DNA of 64,000 bases from a cyanobacterium endosymbiont of Epithemia clementina EcSB (GTDB lineage Bacteria; Cyanobacteriota; Cyanobacteriia; Cyanobacteriales; Microcystaceae). The stretch spans positions 1,605,110-1,669,109 of the forward strand of contig NZ_CP123991.1 in assembly GCF_029919255.1 (NCBI RefSeq). The letters are read 5' to 3'. Both the position numbers and the translations under genes were made by a program. Positions within the stretch are counted from its first letter, which is position 1; every line of letters begins with the position of its first letter. Shown one piece after another: positions 31,400 to 41,409 of the stretch. The notes beneath the pieces were generated by a model. The model made no database searches. It saw only the letters and a program-made list of their open reading frames with translations, and was not told the origin of the DNA.

Positions 31400-33553
31400 T
31401 TAAACTTGCCCTTTAACTTTAACAGCAGGTTTCACTGATGGAGTGTCAACGATATGGTAGAGATTAGGATTGATCTCTCCATGAACTGTGAGTAAAATAG
31501 CCCGAATTAAGGCCTGTGCCTTGAGGACTATTTCATCAAATTCTATCTGGGGATCCGATAGAGCAACAATTGCTCCTCCTACGCCGATAGTCGTCTCAAT
31601 TGGGGTCATTACGATTGTACGTATGACAATGTTCAAATCTGCTGTGCCATTTAGTCCTAGAAAACCAATTGCCCCTGAGTAAATACCCCGTGCTTCTCCT
31701 TCAAGTTTGTCAATAATTTCCATGGTTCTCATTTTGGGAGCACCGGTCATTGAGCCACCAGGAAAAGCTACACGGATACAATCAGTAGCTCTAAGATCTT
31801 GACGAAGGTAGCCGCAAATAGTACTGACTAATTGATGTACAGTGGCATAAGTTTCGACATCCATTAATTTCGGGACATGAATGCTACCTATTTCACATAC
31901 GGATCCTAGATCATTTCGTAGCAAGTCCACAATCATTAAGTTTTCAGCACGCTCTTTTTCCCCATTTTTTAAACTTTCTTGTATTTTCTTATCTTCTTGA
32001 GCATTGATTCCCCTTGCTTTTGTTCCTTTAATTGGCTTAGATTCAACTTTGTTATTACGATCAATTTTTAGGAAACGCTCTGGAGAGGAACTAAGAACGA
32101 CGAGATCTTTAAATCTGAAAAATGCTGAGTAAGGTGCTGGATTAGTTTTACGTAATATTCGATAAAGCGTTAGAGGATCAGGTTGACTATCAGTAGAGAT
32201 CTTATTAGTTAAACAGACTTCATAGCTTTCTCCTTGAGAGATTTTATGAAGACAATGTTGGATATTGTCTAAGTAGGTTTGATATGAGCGGCTAAAGCGA
32301 AAAGTTATTGGTTTGTCACTGTTTTTGAGAGTAGGTGGTTCTAACTGCGGTAATGTGGACAGTTGCTGTTCTACAGTGTCAAACCAAGCCTCAGCCTCAC
32401 CTTTTTGTTCCTTTTTCGTTAGATACAAGACATAAGTTTTCAGTTCTTGATGATCGAAGACAATTAATCGATCAGCTAAGATAAAGCTAGAATCAGGCAA
32501 TGATGAAGGATTCTCTAATGTACTTCCACATTCTGCTTTGATTTCATAACCAAAGTAACCAACAAAACCGCAATTAAAGTCAAAAGGTAGACCATCACAG
32601 CGACAATTAAGCAACTCAAGTTCTCGCTTAAGATAGTCTAATATGCCCTCTTTATACACACTCAATTCGTTTCTTTGAGTAACAGACACTTCTCGGGTCT
32701 GAACATTATATTGAACTAATCGACTGTTGGAACCGCCACCGTCTCCCATAAAAGAGAAACGTGAAAGACTTGGATCGGCTAGACTGCTGTCAAGCCAAAA
32801 AGCAAGAGACTCGTCTCCAAATAAATGAACAAATACTTGTTCGGGATCTCGATCAATATTGAGTTGACGACTATAAACTCGATAATCAAGATTATGGAAT
32901 TGATGGAGGTGACCAGTAGGAATAATAGAAAATTTTTGATTTATTAAACTCTTTCTTCTGTTTTCTTGGGTAGAATACTGCTTAGTAATATTCTTAAAGT
33001 TTTCTAACAAGGTATATCCATACTCAGTACTAATAGACTCAGGGTGGAACTGTACACCCCAAATTGGTCTTGAGCGGTGGCGTAACCCCATGATAACCCC
33101 ATCTGCTGTCCAAGCAGTTGTTTCTAGACTCTCGGGCAATGCTGGGGAAACGACCAAAGAATGATAGCGAACAACACAGAAGTTTTGAGGAATATCGGCA
33201 AATATTTCGGATTCGTTATGATAGACTCGACTCAAGCGTCCATGCATTACTTCAGGAGCATATATGACTCGGCCTCCAAAGACATAACCAATTCCCTGAT
33301 GACCTAAGCAGACACCTAGTAAGGGAACCTCTATTTTTTCAATAACTTGTTGACAAATTCCAAAATCTTTCGAATTCTCTGGACGACCCGGCCCAGGAGA
33401 AATGACTACATTATCAAATGATAAGGTTTGTAGTTCAGAACAAGTTAATTGATCATTGTGTATAACAATTGGAGGTTCTCCATTTACTTGTGCAATCATT
33501 TGGTAAAGATTAAAAGTGTAAGAATCGTAGTTATCGATTAGTACGGTTTTCAT
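31400..33553 (-). CDS. pabAB: Fused aminodeoxychorismate synthase (PabA-PabB)
   Basis: I set the start at ATG 33553 (MKTVLIDNYDSYTFNLYQMI), giving 717 residues. Residues 1 to about 195 are the glutamine amidotransferase: VISPGPGRPEN, the nucleophile Cys82 in LLGVCLGHQGIGY, and VQFHPESIS. The rest is the chorismate-binding synthase: YEVCLTNKI, SSSPERFLKI, PIKGTKARG, ERAENLMIVDLLRNDLG and FPGGSMTGAPKMRTMEIID. The lysine in PIKGT is the mark of PabB, since anthranilate synthase has PIAGT. The product, 4-amino-4-deoxychorismate, goes to p-aminobenzoate and folate. Such fusions are known in cyanobacteria. The gene appears intact and stands alone. Confidence 0.92.
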   Translation of the reverse strand: MKTVLIDNYDSYTFNLYQMIAQVNGEPPIVIHNDQLTCSELQTLSFDNVVISPGPGRPENSKDFGICQQVIEKIEVPLLGVCLGHQGIGYVFGGRVIYAPEVMHGRLSRVYHNESEIFADIPQNFCVVRYHSLVVSPALPESLETTAWTADGVIMGLRHRSRPIWGVQFHPESISTEYGYTLLENFKNITKQYSTQENRRKSLINQKFSIIPTGHLHQFHNLDYRVYSRQLNIDRDPEQVFVHLFGDESLAFWLDSSLADPSLSRFSFMGDGGGSNSRLVQYNVQTREVSVTQRNELSVYKEGILDYLKRELELLNCRCDGLPFDFNCGFVGYFGYEIKAECGSTLENPSSLPDSSFILADRLIVFDHQELKTYVLYLTKKEQKGEAEAWFDTVEQQLSTLPQLEPPTLKNSDKPITFRFSRSYQTYLDNIQHCLHKISQGESYEVCLTNKISTDSQPDPLTLYRILRKTNPAPYSAFFRFKDLVVLSSSPERFLKIDRNNKVESKPIKGTKARGINAQEDKKIQESLKNGEKERAENLMIVDLLRNDLGSVCEIGSIHVPKLMDVETYATVHQLVSTICGYLRQDLRATDCIRVAFPGGSMTGAPKMRTMEIIDKLEGEARGIYSGAIGFLGLNGTADLNIVIRTIVMTPIETTIGVGGAIVALSDPQIEFDEIVLKAQALIRAILLTVHGEINPNLYHIVDTPSVKPAVKVKGQV

Positions 33554-34022
33554 AATTACTACTATCACAAAAATATAGGGACAATTAATTTTAATGATGA
33601 ATTAAATTCCATCTAGCTCCAATATTATTTTTATTTTTTAGAAAAAAACTTAGTTATTCTGGGTTAGTTAACAAAAATTAGATAACACTTTTCGATAAAG
33701 AACTACGACGATTTAACTTTTTTAGCGCAGCATCCCATACCTAAAACTAATTCATCTATTAAACATAAAATAGTAAATATTATTAATTGGATATGATTGT
33801 TTTCAATTTTATATAATTGAAGCCATTATCGTCTACAAAAAATTTTATATTTTTAGTTTATTAAAAATCACCCAAAATGCTTTTATGAAAAAATAAATAT
33901 AATGGAAACCATTTTATATGGTTTATATAACGCTAAATATATCTTAGTAAAACTTATGTGACATCAAAAATAGTGACAGCTCCATGGGAAAAGTTATGGT
34001 TACTCTATTACAACTAAACTTG
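33554..34022. other. AT-rich intergenic DNA
   Basis: About 470 bases upstream of pabAB, expected to hold its promoter. No coding-like frame or hairpin was recognised. Confidence 0.45.
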
Positions 34023-34220
34023 CTAATTAGGTAATCTGACATTATTTCTAAATCTCCCAATTTGGGACGGACAATAACCCTCCAGGGTATAGCAGTAATT
34101 CCGACAGTTAAACCAACCAATCAAAAGACTGAGATAAGGAAACAGGAAGACTATCATTAGTAGCATGACGTTGAAAATACATAGCCATATAAGGAACAAA
34201 AAAATATTATTTAAAAACAT
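34023..34220 (-). CDS. Small membrane protein, 65 residues, unknown function
   Basis: The protein opens MFLNNIFLFLIWLCIFNVML and continues as one long hydrophobic segment to about residue 40. A short tail follows, with Cys residues and an aromatic/polar end (NCRNYCYTLEGYCPSQIG, then RFRNNVRLPN). GGGAG lies 7 bases before the ATG at 34218-34220, a good ribosome-binding site in a region otherwise devoid of genes. Three cysteines in the tail could bind metal or form disulfides. I do not recognise the family. It could still be a chance frame, but the start context and composition argue for a real gene. Confidence 0.55.
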   Translation of the reverse strand: MFLNNIFLFLIWLCIFNVMLLMIVFLFPYLSLLIGWFNCRNYCYTLEGYCPSQIGRFRNNVRLPN

Positions 34221-35135
34221 GGCACAACTCCCAATAAAAACGAGAAGATGATGATGACAATGTACCTTGGATAAAAGAACAGTAAGAAATATAAAATTTT
34301 AAGTATTTATTAAATTCAAAATAGCTTCTTAAATAGGTAGTAAATTAGATTTTTTTTAAAAAAAAGGTACTTAGCAGAAGTAAAACAAGAAAAAGTAAAT
34401 TATTGTGGTTGTCAAAGCAGTAGATTTTAATTCTAAATTATAGAAACATCTGACATGATGTCGATGTTAAATAGTTTTTAAAAAGGGGAACAAGAGGGCT
34501 ATAATTGTTTTGTTCTGAAAAACAGCTTTAAAAATGATCTTCAATAAGAATTATCTTTGGAGCGGTTTATTATAAATATTTTTTTATAATTGGGTGGTTG
34601 ACGGTTTTTAATGATACAGTTACCTGTCAACTTTTATATACCGATTTCATGTAGCCTTACGATTTTCGCTCAATTTTTTAAGTAATACACCATTATCGGA
34701 TAATAATTATTTAGCCATACACAACTAATATCCTAAAATTAATGTAAATCATATTATTAAGTCTTCAAAATAAGAAGCATAATCAATATTTATTTTATTC
34801 GATAGAGTTTACGTTAGTATTCTCTCAATTTTATCTGTCCGTAGAAATAATTTTTACTTCATTAAAAGAGAAAAATAAGATAATTATTGTTTGTATAGAG
34901 AAACTCTAAAATTAAAAAATATCACTTTTTTTGGGGCGTTCTATCCTTCAGAAGTGTTTTTTTACATAATTAGTTTTGTCTGAATAACAAAAAATAACTT
35001 TTTTATTTGTTAAATAAGTTTAAATTAAAAATAAGTATTAATATTCCTATTTATAGGATTACCATTTCCATATTTTCTTACTAAGATAGGTAAATAAATA
35101 TCAGATTTATTAGTTAAGTTTTTAATTATCTTCAT
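34221..35135. other. AT-rich intergenic DNA, nothing recognised
   Basis: About 0.9 kb without a coding-like frame, RNA gene or hairpin that I could see. It ends at a long inverted repeat (35136-35190). Confidence 0.45.
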
Positions 35136-35190
35136 TGATGGACATGTCGCTGCGGTAAATAATTATATTCCCACAGCGACATGTCCATCA
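35136..35190. repeat. 17-bp perfect inverted repeat without a neighbouring gene
   Basis: TGATGGACATGTCGCTG (35136-35152) is repeated inverted at 35174-35190 around a 21-base AT-rich loop. The arms are GC-richer than the surroundings. The nearest live gene starts 370 bases away and points in the wrong direction for a terminator. It may be an orphan terminator of a lost gene or a protein-binding site. Confidence 0.6.
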
Positions 35191-35560
35191 TTATAAAGTT
35201 TCTTGAACTGCTGCTTGTCTTTGATTCTTTTTAATTGATGTAGTTCTTGAGACAAAAATTGTAATCTTTGGGAGTCACAATGGACCATTACTCTTTCTTC
35301 AGAAATGGTAACTAAACTCAATTAAATTAATGATTAAAAAAATGTATTAATAATAATTAATATAATTTCTAAATCTAATCAAGTAACCTTTCTGAGTGAT
35401 AAGTTAGGTAGACAAACATGAAAATAAATTCCACTGTTTTATTGTTTCATAAGTCAGGGAGTACAAGAATGCTCCGGCTACTCCTAACTTCTCCGCCTCT
35501 CCGCCTCAAACCGAACTCAAGTTAACATGGATAGGTGGATCGAGGAAATTGAGGATAGTT
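35191..35560. other. Upstream region of the PspA-like gene
   Basis: This 370-base AT-rich stretch should hold the promoter of the tandem IM30/PspA genes. No clear -35/-10 pair was chosen. Confidence 0.4.
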
Positions 35561-36292
35561 ATGGAATGGTTAGAAAGAATTAGTCGAGTCGTGCGATCAC
35601 AGATTAATAGCTTAATAAAAGAAGAAGAGGATCCAGAAAAAGTTTTAGAGACAGCGATTACCCAAATAGAACAGGAATTGATCGCCATGCGACGAGCATT
35701 AGCAGAAGCGATCGCCATTAACAAAAGTGCACAACGCCAGTTAGCTCACCACCAAAAGGCGGCAGAAAAATGGTATGAACGGGCAACAATGGCTATTGAC
35801 AAAGGAAATGATCCCCTAGCCAGAGAAGCCCTAATTAACCGCCGATCTTACCAAATACAAGTTCAAGGGATAGAAAATCAACTAGAACAACAAAATCAGG
35901 TAGTTGAGAAGGTTAAGCAAGATTTACGAACTCTAGAACGTAAATATGCCGAAGCTAAAGCAAAAAAAAGCCTTAACGTAGCCAGACTGCGATCAGCGAT
36001 AGCCTCCCAAAGACTACAAGAAATTGTTGGAAATCTACATTCAGGCAGTTCTACCAGCATTTTTGAGCAGATGGAATCGAGGATTCTGGAACTCGAAGCA
36101 GAGTCACAAATAACCCAAAGTCTGAGTACTGATCCCTTAGAAAAGCAATTCATGGCCTTAGAAATGGATAAAATCATCGATACAGAAATTGTCAACCTCA
36201 AAGCTGAAAAACTGACCTCACGTCAGTCTAACCAATCATCAGTATCTTCCTCAGAAATAGATGAAATTAATGCTAAGCTCGATCAATTCTAA
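35561..36292 (+). CDS. PspA/IM30-family protein (paralogue 1)
   Basis: The start at ATG 35561 follows GAGG (35551-35554) and is preferred over an in-frame TTG at 35549, giving 243 residues. The product is almost all coiled coil, as in ESCRT-III-like PspA/IM30 proteins. An amphipathic first helix (MEWLERISRVVRSQINSLIK) is followed by EEEDPEKVLETAITQIEQEL and long helices to about residue 170. A short C-terminal helix (SEIDEINAKLDQF) is shared with paralogue 2. These proteins polymerise on damaged membranes. It lies 203 bases before the second paralogue on the same strand. It diverges more from the consensus than its neighbour. Confidence 0.85.
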   Translation: MEWLERISRVVRSQINSLIKEEEDPEKVLETAITQIEQELIAMRRALAEAIAINKSAQRQLAHHQKAAEKWYERATMAIDKGNDPLAREALINRRSYQIQVQGIENQLEQQNQVVEKVKQDLRTLERKYAEAKAKKSLNVARLRSAIASQRLQEIVGNLHSGSSTSIFEQMESRILELEAESQITQSLSTDPLEKQFMALEMDKIIDTEIVNLKAEKLTSRQSNQSSVSSSEIDEINAKLDQF

Positions 36293-36495
36293 GACGTAAT
36301 TTTTAAGAAATAGAGATAAATTTTGTTCAGGAGTATTTCAAAGTTGTTTTTTTTCTCCGACTTCCTCACTCTCCCTCCGTGACCATTCATATGCCAAACT
36401 AGAAATGGACAAGCCATACTCAGTGGCATAAAAAAGCAATCTTAACTTTAAAATTTTACTTACCCTAGTACACGCACCGGAGGATAAACAGCATC

Positions 36496-37263
36496 ATGGG
36501 ATTATTTGATCGCCTAAGCCGAGTTGTCCGAGCTAACTTAAACGATCTCGTCAGCAAAGCAGAAGACCCCGAAAAAGTCTTAGAACAAACCATCAATGAT
36601 ATGGCAGAAGACTTGATACAAGTGCGTCAAGCCGTCGCCCGTGCTATTGCTGAACAAAAGCGTACTGAGCAACGATATAATCAGGATCTGTCAGAAGCAA
36701 ACAAATGGGAACAACGGGCTAAACTTGCCCTATCTAAAGGAGATGAGAGTTTAGCTAGAGAAGCCCTAGTCCGTAAAAAAACTCATACTGATACTTCTGT
36801 GACTCTTAAACAACAGCTGGAACAACAAAATGGTCAAGTAAATACCCTCAAGCGTAATCTAGTAGCTTTAGAAAGTAAAATTTCTGAAGCCAAGACTAAG
36901 AAAAATATGCTAATCGCTCGGTCCAAAGCAGCTAAAGCTAACGTAGAAATTCAACAAACGTTGAGTGGCGTTAATACTAGTGGTTCGATGGCAGCCTTTG
37001 AGCGAATGGAATCCAAAGTATTGGATATGGAAGCTCGTTCTCAAGCCATTGGAGAGTTGGGCGGCACTGGTATTGAAGAACAATTTGCTAGATTAGAGTC
37101 TGGAAGTGGTGTAGATGACGAACTAGCCATGTTAAAAGCTCAAATTGGTGGGATTTCTGAACCGCAGAAATTACCTGAAGCCTCTAATACCCAATCATCT
37201 CGAAAAGATTCGGCGGTGGATGCAGAATTAGAAGACTTACGGAAACAATTGGATAATCTCTAA
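36496..37263 (+). CDS. vipp1: VIPP1/IM30 membrane-remodelling protein (paralogue 2)
   Basis: The protein has 255 residues. The amphipathic helix 0 is MGLFDRLSRVVRANLNDLVS, followed by KAEDPEKVLEQTINDMAEDL. The helical hairpin runs to about residue 155, then come AAFERMESKVLDMEARSQA and a C-terminal tail ending DAELEDLRKQLDNL, the extension that separates VIPP1 from plain PspA. GGAGG (36479-36483) precedes ATG 36496. VIPP1 builds rings and rods on membranes and is needed for thylakoid upkeep. Its retention in a genome that seems to have lost carbon fixation suggests that internal membranes or envelope protection remain important. That last point is inference. Confidence 0.88.
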   Translation: MGLFDRLSRVVRANLNDLVSKAEDPEKVLEQTINDMAEDLIQVRQAVARAIAEQKRTEQRYNQDLSEANKWEQRAKLALSKGDESLAREALVRKKTHTDTSVTLKQQLEQQNGQVNTLKRNLVALESKISEAKTKKNMLIARSKAAKANVEIQQTLSGVNTSGSMAAFERMESKVLDMEARSQAIGELGGTGIEEQFARLESGSGVDDELAMLKAQIGGISEPQKLPEASNTQSSRKDSAVDAELEDLRKQLDNL

Positions 37264-37309
37264 AGGAGAACCCCAAAATACGTTACAAAAAATCTCGTTC
37301 TAATTTTTA

Positions 37310-37331
37310 GGGACGTAATAATATACGTCCC
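37310..37331 (+). terminator. Weak hairpin after vipp1
   Basis: An 8-bp perfect stem GGGACGTA/TACGTCCC (37310-37317 / 37324-37331) with a 6-base loop lies 47 bases after the vipp1 stop. No T-run follows, so a terminator role is uncertain. Confidence 0.35.
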
Positions 37332-37462
37332 CCTCAACTGGTCGAATTTAGCTTGTTCTATTTCAGGATTTATCTGAACAAAAGATAAGTAAAATAACTG
37401 GCTAACCTCTAACCTAGATAACTGGTAACTCAATTATTAGATGGCCAATTAAAAAACCAATT

Positions 37463-37792
37463 ATGAGTAGTGTTCTCGAAATTACTGATCCCAAATTTGA
37501 AGAAGAAGTTTTTCACGCTAAGCAACCTGTTCTAGTCTATTTTTGGGCTTCCTGGTGCGGTCCATGTCAATTAGTTTCTCCCACTATTAGTTTGATCGCC
37601 AAAACTTATGGTGATCGCCTAAAAGTGGTTAAATTAGAAGTTGATCCTAACCCTAAAGCAACTGCTGAGTGTAAAGTAGAAGGGGTCCCAGCCTTGAGAC
37701 TCTATAAAGACAAAGAACTTTTAGCTTCCCATGAAGGGGCTATTACCAAACAAAAACTTATTGAGGATATTTTAAATCCTTATTTAAGTTAG
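37463..37792 (+). CDS. Thioredoxin-family protein
   Basis: The protein has 109 residues with a single thioredoxin fold. The active site WASWCGPCQ holds Cys32 and Cys35, and the cis-proline is in EGVPALRLY. It lacks a signal, so it works as a cytosolic dithiol reductant, probably fed by a thioredoxin reductase. The type (m, x, y or the cyanobacterial slr0233-like group) cannot be fixed by eye. Slr0233-like is my guess. The aminotransferase gene follows 94 bases downstream on the same strand. Confidence 0.88.
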   Translation: MSSVLEITDPKFEEEVFHAKQPVLVYFWASWCGPCQLVSPTISLIAKTYGDRLKVVKLEVDPNPKATAECKVEGVPALRLYKDKELLASHEGAITKQKLIEDILNPYLS

Positions 37793-37886
37793 ATAGTGAG
37801 CAGTTAATAATAAATAGTTAATGATTAATAACTGTTTACTAATCTATTCAAACAAGTCATTAGATAACTGTCTTCTTGTAAAGACT

Positions 37887-39065
37887 ATGCGCTTTGCTAA
37901 CCGTCTCAAAGCCCTGTCAGGGAACGTCTTTGTTGATATGGATCAGGCGAAAGCCGAGGCCATATCGGCAGGGAAAACTATCATAGATTTATCCTTGGGA
38001 TCGTCTGATTTGCAAGCTCCAAATGTGGCAATTGCTGCTATCGAAAAATCTTTGCACGACCCCACGACCCACGGCTACTTGTTGTACCATGGAACACTAA
38101 CTTTTCGGGAAGCTGTGGCTAAATGGTACACTCACCGTTTTGATGTTGAGATTGATCCTCAGACAGAAGTATTACTTTTAATTGGTTCTCAGGAAGGAAC
38201 AGGTCATTTACCCCTAGCGATCCTTAATCCTCAGGAAATAGCTTTATTGCTTGATCCTGGCTATCCTTCCTACGCAGGTGGTGTTTATTTAGCAGGGGGA
38301 CAAATTCATACAATGCCCTTGTTAGCGGAGAATCAATTTTTACCTGTTTTAGCCGATATTCCCACTTCTGTTCTGGCTAAAGCTCGTTTGATGGTGTTGA
38401 ATTATCCCCACAATCCCACGACGAGCATGGCTTCCTTGTCCTTTTTTGAGGAAACAGTCAAATTTTGTCAGCAACATGATTTAGTTTTAGTTCATGATTT
38501 TCCTTACGCTGATATTGTTTTTGATGAGATAAAATCACCGCCTTCTATTCTACAAGCAGATCCTAATAAATCTAGTTCAATTGAGTTTTTTACTTTTTCT
38601 AAGTCATACAATATGGGTGGATTTCGAATTGGGTTTGCTGTTGGAAATGCTGAACTTGTTACGGCACTAAGAAAGATTAAAGCAATTATTGATTTTAATC
38701 AATATCGAGGAGTTTTAGATGGAGCAATTGCCGCTCTAGAAGGATCTCAAGAAACTGTCAAACAAACTGTTGCTGAATTCCAAAAACGCCGTGATGTTTT
38801 TATTAAAGCACTAAATAATATTAATTGGTTAGTCGAATCTCCTCAAGCAACTATGTATGTTTGGGCAAAATTACCAGAACCATGGCAGAATAAATCAACT
38901 GAATTTTGTAGGCAATTAGTATTAAAAACTGGAGTTGCAGTTTCTCCTGGAGCAGGCTTTGGAAAACAGGGAGAAGGTTATGTTAGATTTGCTTTAGTTC
39001 ATAATCCTGATGTGTTAGAAGTAGCAGTTAAGCAAATTGCTGGATTTTTAGGAGAGACTCTTTGA
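37887..39065 (+). CDS. Class I/II PLP aminotransferase, LL-diaminopimelate aminotransferase-like
   Basis: From ATG 37887 (MRFANRLKALSGNVFVDMDQ) the protein has 392 residues. An in-frame ATG at 37821 would add an atypical 22-residue extension. Fold-type I signs are IDLSLGSSDLQAPNVAI, THGYLLYHGTLTFREAVA, GSQEGTGHLPLA, LNYPHNPTT, the aspartate of HDFPYADIVFDE, and the PLP-lysine motif FFTFSKSYNMGGFRIGF. The nearest cyanobacterial family I know is the Sll0480 type, described as LL-DAP aminotransferase, which makes LL-diaminopimelate for lysine and peptidoglycan. Other substrates are possible. The gene is intact and follows thioredoxin. Confidence 0.8.
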   Translation: MRFANRLKALSGNVFVDMDQAKAEAISAGKTIIDLSLGSSDLQAPNVAIAAIEKSLHDPTTHGYLLYHGTLTFREAVAKWYTHRFDVEIDPQTEVLLLIGSQEGTGHLPLAILNPQEIALLLDPGYPSYAGGVYLAGGQIHTMPLLAENQFLPVLADIPTSVLAKARLMVLNYPHNPTTSMASLSFFEETVKFCQQHDLVLVHDFPYADIVFDEIKSPPSILQADPNKSSSIEFFTFSKSYNMGGFRIGFAVGNAELVTALRKIKAIIDFNQYRGVLDGAIAALEGSQETVKQTVAEFQKRRDVFIKALNNINWLVESPQATMYVWAKLPEPWQNKSTEFCRQLVLKTGVAVSPGAGFGKQGEGYVRFALVHNPDVLEVAVKQIAGFLGETL

Positions 39066-39324
39066 TATTTATTTGGAAATATCTATAAAATACTACAAAT
39101 TCAAGTAATATCCAGGTTGTCCAACCTTACGTTTGAGAAAGATACATTCAGTTGCTTTTGTTTGATAGTGTTCCTCATGAATACTTTCGAGCAACTTACC
39201 ACTACTTTGAACCTTTTCTCGAAGACTTCATATGCAGTAGCTTTTAGAAAAATTTTTGGATTCTAGATAACATAAGCCTAGGAACTGGCATTATAACTAG
39301 AAGCGAATAAATATCTTTTCATAA

Positions 39325-39675
<351 letters not shown>

Positions 39676-39737
39676 CTAAGATGGGGGATTACGGACCATC
39701 AGTCCTTCCCCATCAGACAATATGATGTTAGCGTTCC

Positions 39738-40280
39738 TTAACTTTGAAAATCGAGCTTTTCAATGTCTTGGCGAATATCATTAAGATCAATATAGCGATC
39801 AGTAGCATTTCTCAATTCCCTAGCAATCATACCCTCCGTGGAGACAACTGTAATATGGGTACTCTTAGAACGTAACAGTTCAATTGCTCGTTCAAAGTCT
39901 CCATCACCACTAAAAAGAATCACTCGATCATATTGATCTACTGTATTAAACATATCAACTACAATTTCAATATCAAGATTAGCTTTTTGTGAATAACGAC
40001 CTGATGTATCGTCATAATATTCTTTAAGAATTTTGGTTCTTACTGTATATCCTAAACTTATTAAAGCGTCTCGAAATCCTCTTTGATCTTGAGAATCTTT
40101 TAAGCCAGTGTACCAAAAAGCATTCACTAAACTAACGATAGGATCTTTAGTGAAAAATTCTAGAACTCTCCTAGGGTCAAAAAACCAGCTATTTTTTTGT
40201 TGAGCATAAAACATATTATTACCATCAATAAATATTGAAACACGCTCTTTCTTAAAAAGACAAATATTCGTAGCATTCAT
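39738..40280 (-). CDS. NYN-domain (LabA/DUF88) protein
   Basis: The protein has 180 residues. The PIN-like NYN fold shows its acidic residues in VSIFIDGNNMFYAQQK near residue 17, KANLDIEIVVDMFNT in the middle, and ILFSGDGDFERAIELLRSKS. Such proteins are predicted metal-dependent RNases. The cyanobacterial LabA group affects circadian output, but this branch can have other roles. I cannot say which applies here. ATG at 40278-40280. It converges with glnB, with 62 bases between the stops. Confidence 0.85.
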   Translation of the reverse strand: MNATNICLFKKERVSIFIDGNNMFYAQQKNSWFFDPRRVLEFFTKDPIVSLVNAFWYTGLKDSQDQRGFRDALISLGYTVRTKILKEYYDDTSGRYSQKANLDIEIVVDMFNTVDQYDRVILFSGDGDFERAIELLRSKSTHITVVSTEGMIARELRNATDRYIDLNDIRQDIEKLDFQS

Positions 40281-40554
40281 GAAATTAAAACCTAAGATTA
40301 TTTAGAAATAAAATTTATTTTTTTAGCTTAATAGTCTAGTTAAGCAATTTTACTTAATTAAAATCTTACCTTAAAAGTTTCCTCCTTTGTTGTGATGGAG
40401 ATCTCAAATAGAAAGGAGGAGTCTTTAAGGTAGAAGTCAACAAGAAAATACTTCTTTGTAAGTATTTTAAGTTAAGTCTAGGTCTTTAATTATTAAGAGA
40501 ACTCCAAAGACATAATTGTCCAGAATTCTTCTTAAGCTATTAAATTAAGAACAC
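40281..40554. other. Intergenic region with a weak inverted repeat
   Basis: This spacer upstream of the NYN gene includes CCTCCTTT (40381-40388) and AAAGGAGG (40412-40419), 23 bases apart. It is too loose to call a terminator. Confidence 0.35.
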
Positions 40555-41045
40555 TAATCGCTCCACAATACTGGACATAATTTTGTAGTGGTGATAGCTA
40601 CTAAACCTAAGGAGAATAAATCAACACAAGGAGTTATTCCTGAACCGCAATAAACGATAATTTTTTCTATTTGTTGATAAACTTACAGAAGGGTTTGTTC
40701 AACAGTTAAAGTTAATAAATAACCTTAATCATCGGTAACTTGCTTTCACGGTTAATTAACTGCACCTCAATATGGCTAACAAGAGAATTCATCGGTTTGT
40801 GTTCCCATCGATAGTGATTGTTATCCCGTAAATTTATCAAAATAACTACTACTAAACAAGAGCAACAAAAATAAACTGTAGGTTTTTCTCAGCAATCACT
40901 ATAGTTTTGCCGGTCAAGTGTCAATTTATTCTAATTGTCAAGAATAAATCTCTACATTTGGTAAAAAATGCTGTCCCCATGATTAGTGACAGGGGATAAT
41001 AAATCTCAGTCTACATTAAAGTAATAAACTCCTGGGATGTTACTT
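40555..41045 (-). pseudogene. SseA/TST-type two-domain sulfurtransferase relic
   Basis: On the minus strand, broken frames read PGVYYFNVD-stop-DLLSPVTNHG and a decayed first rhodanese domain. Near the 3' end a clean stretch reads KIIVYCGSGITPCVDLFSLG, then LVAITTTKLCPVLWSD and a stop at about 40561. CGSGITPC is the persulfide loop of thiosulfate/mercaptopyruvate sulfurtransferases, and KLYxGSWSDW is their usual ending. A large central part has been lost or scrambled. The enzyme would move sulfur to cyanide or thiols. The single-domain rhodanese at 19341 survives. Confidence 0.8.
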
Positions 41046-41409
41046 ACTTAATAAATTTGTTCTCCCCAATCAAATTATTTCAATCAAAAGTTATTATCGA
41101 TAATAATAAGTTTTAGAATTAGTTAATTAGCTGATAAGCTATTCACCAGTCAAAATAGAAGAAGAAATCAACATTTATATTTTTAATAATTATTAAAGTT
41201 AAGTTTTACTTAAATTAATCTACTGATTAATTAGCCATTGTCATAGTCATCAATGCGATAGTAACTCAGATGATCTGATATTTTTTGCTCTTCTAGACTA
41301 ACTACGACAAAGTGATAATAGATAGAAACCGAAACTTTTTTTTCATAAGACTTATAAAGTTACAAAAACTTTTTATTTGAAAAAAAATTACTTTAATTTA
41401 TAAAACACA
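41046..41409. other. AT-rich intergenic DNA with a segment shared with 16252-16282
   Basis: Bases 41292-41322 match 16252-16282 at 24 of 31 positions by eye. The minus strand reads YYHFVVVSLEEQK here and YYDFVTASLKENK there. It may be a decayed repeated gene or insertion sequence. Nothing else was recognised. Confidence 0.4.
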
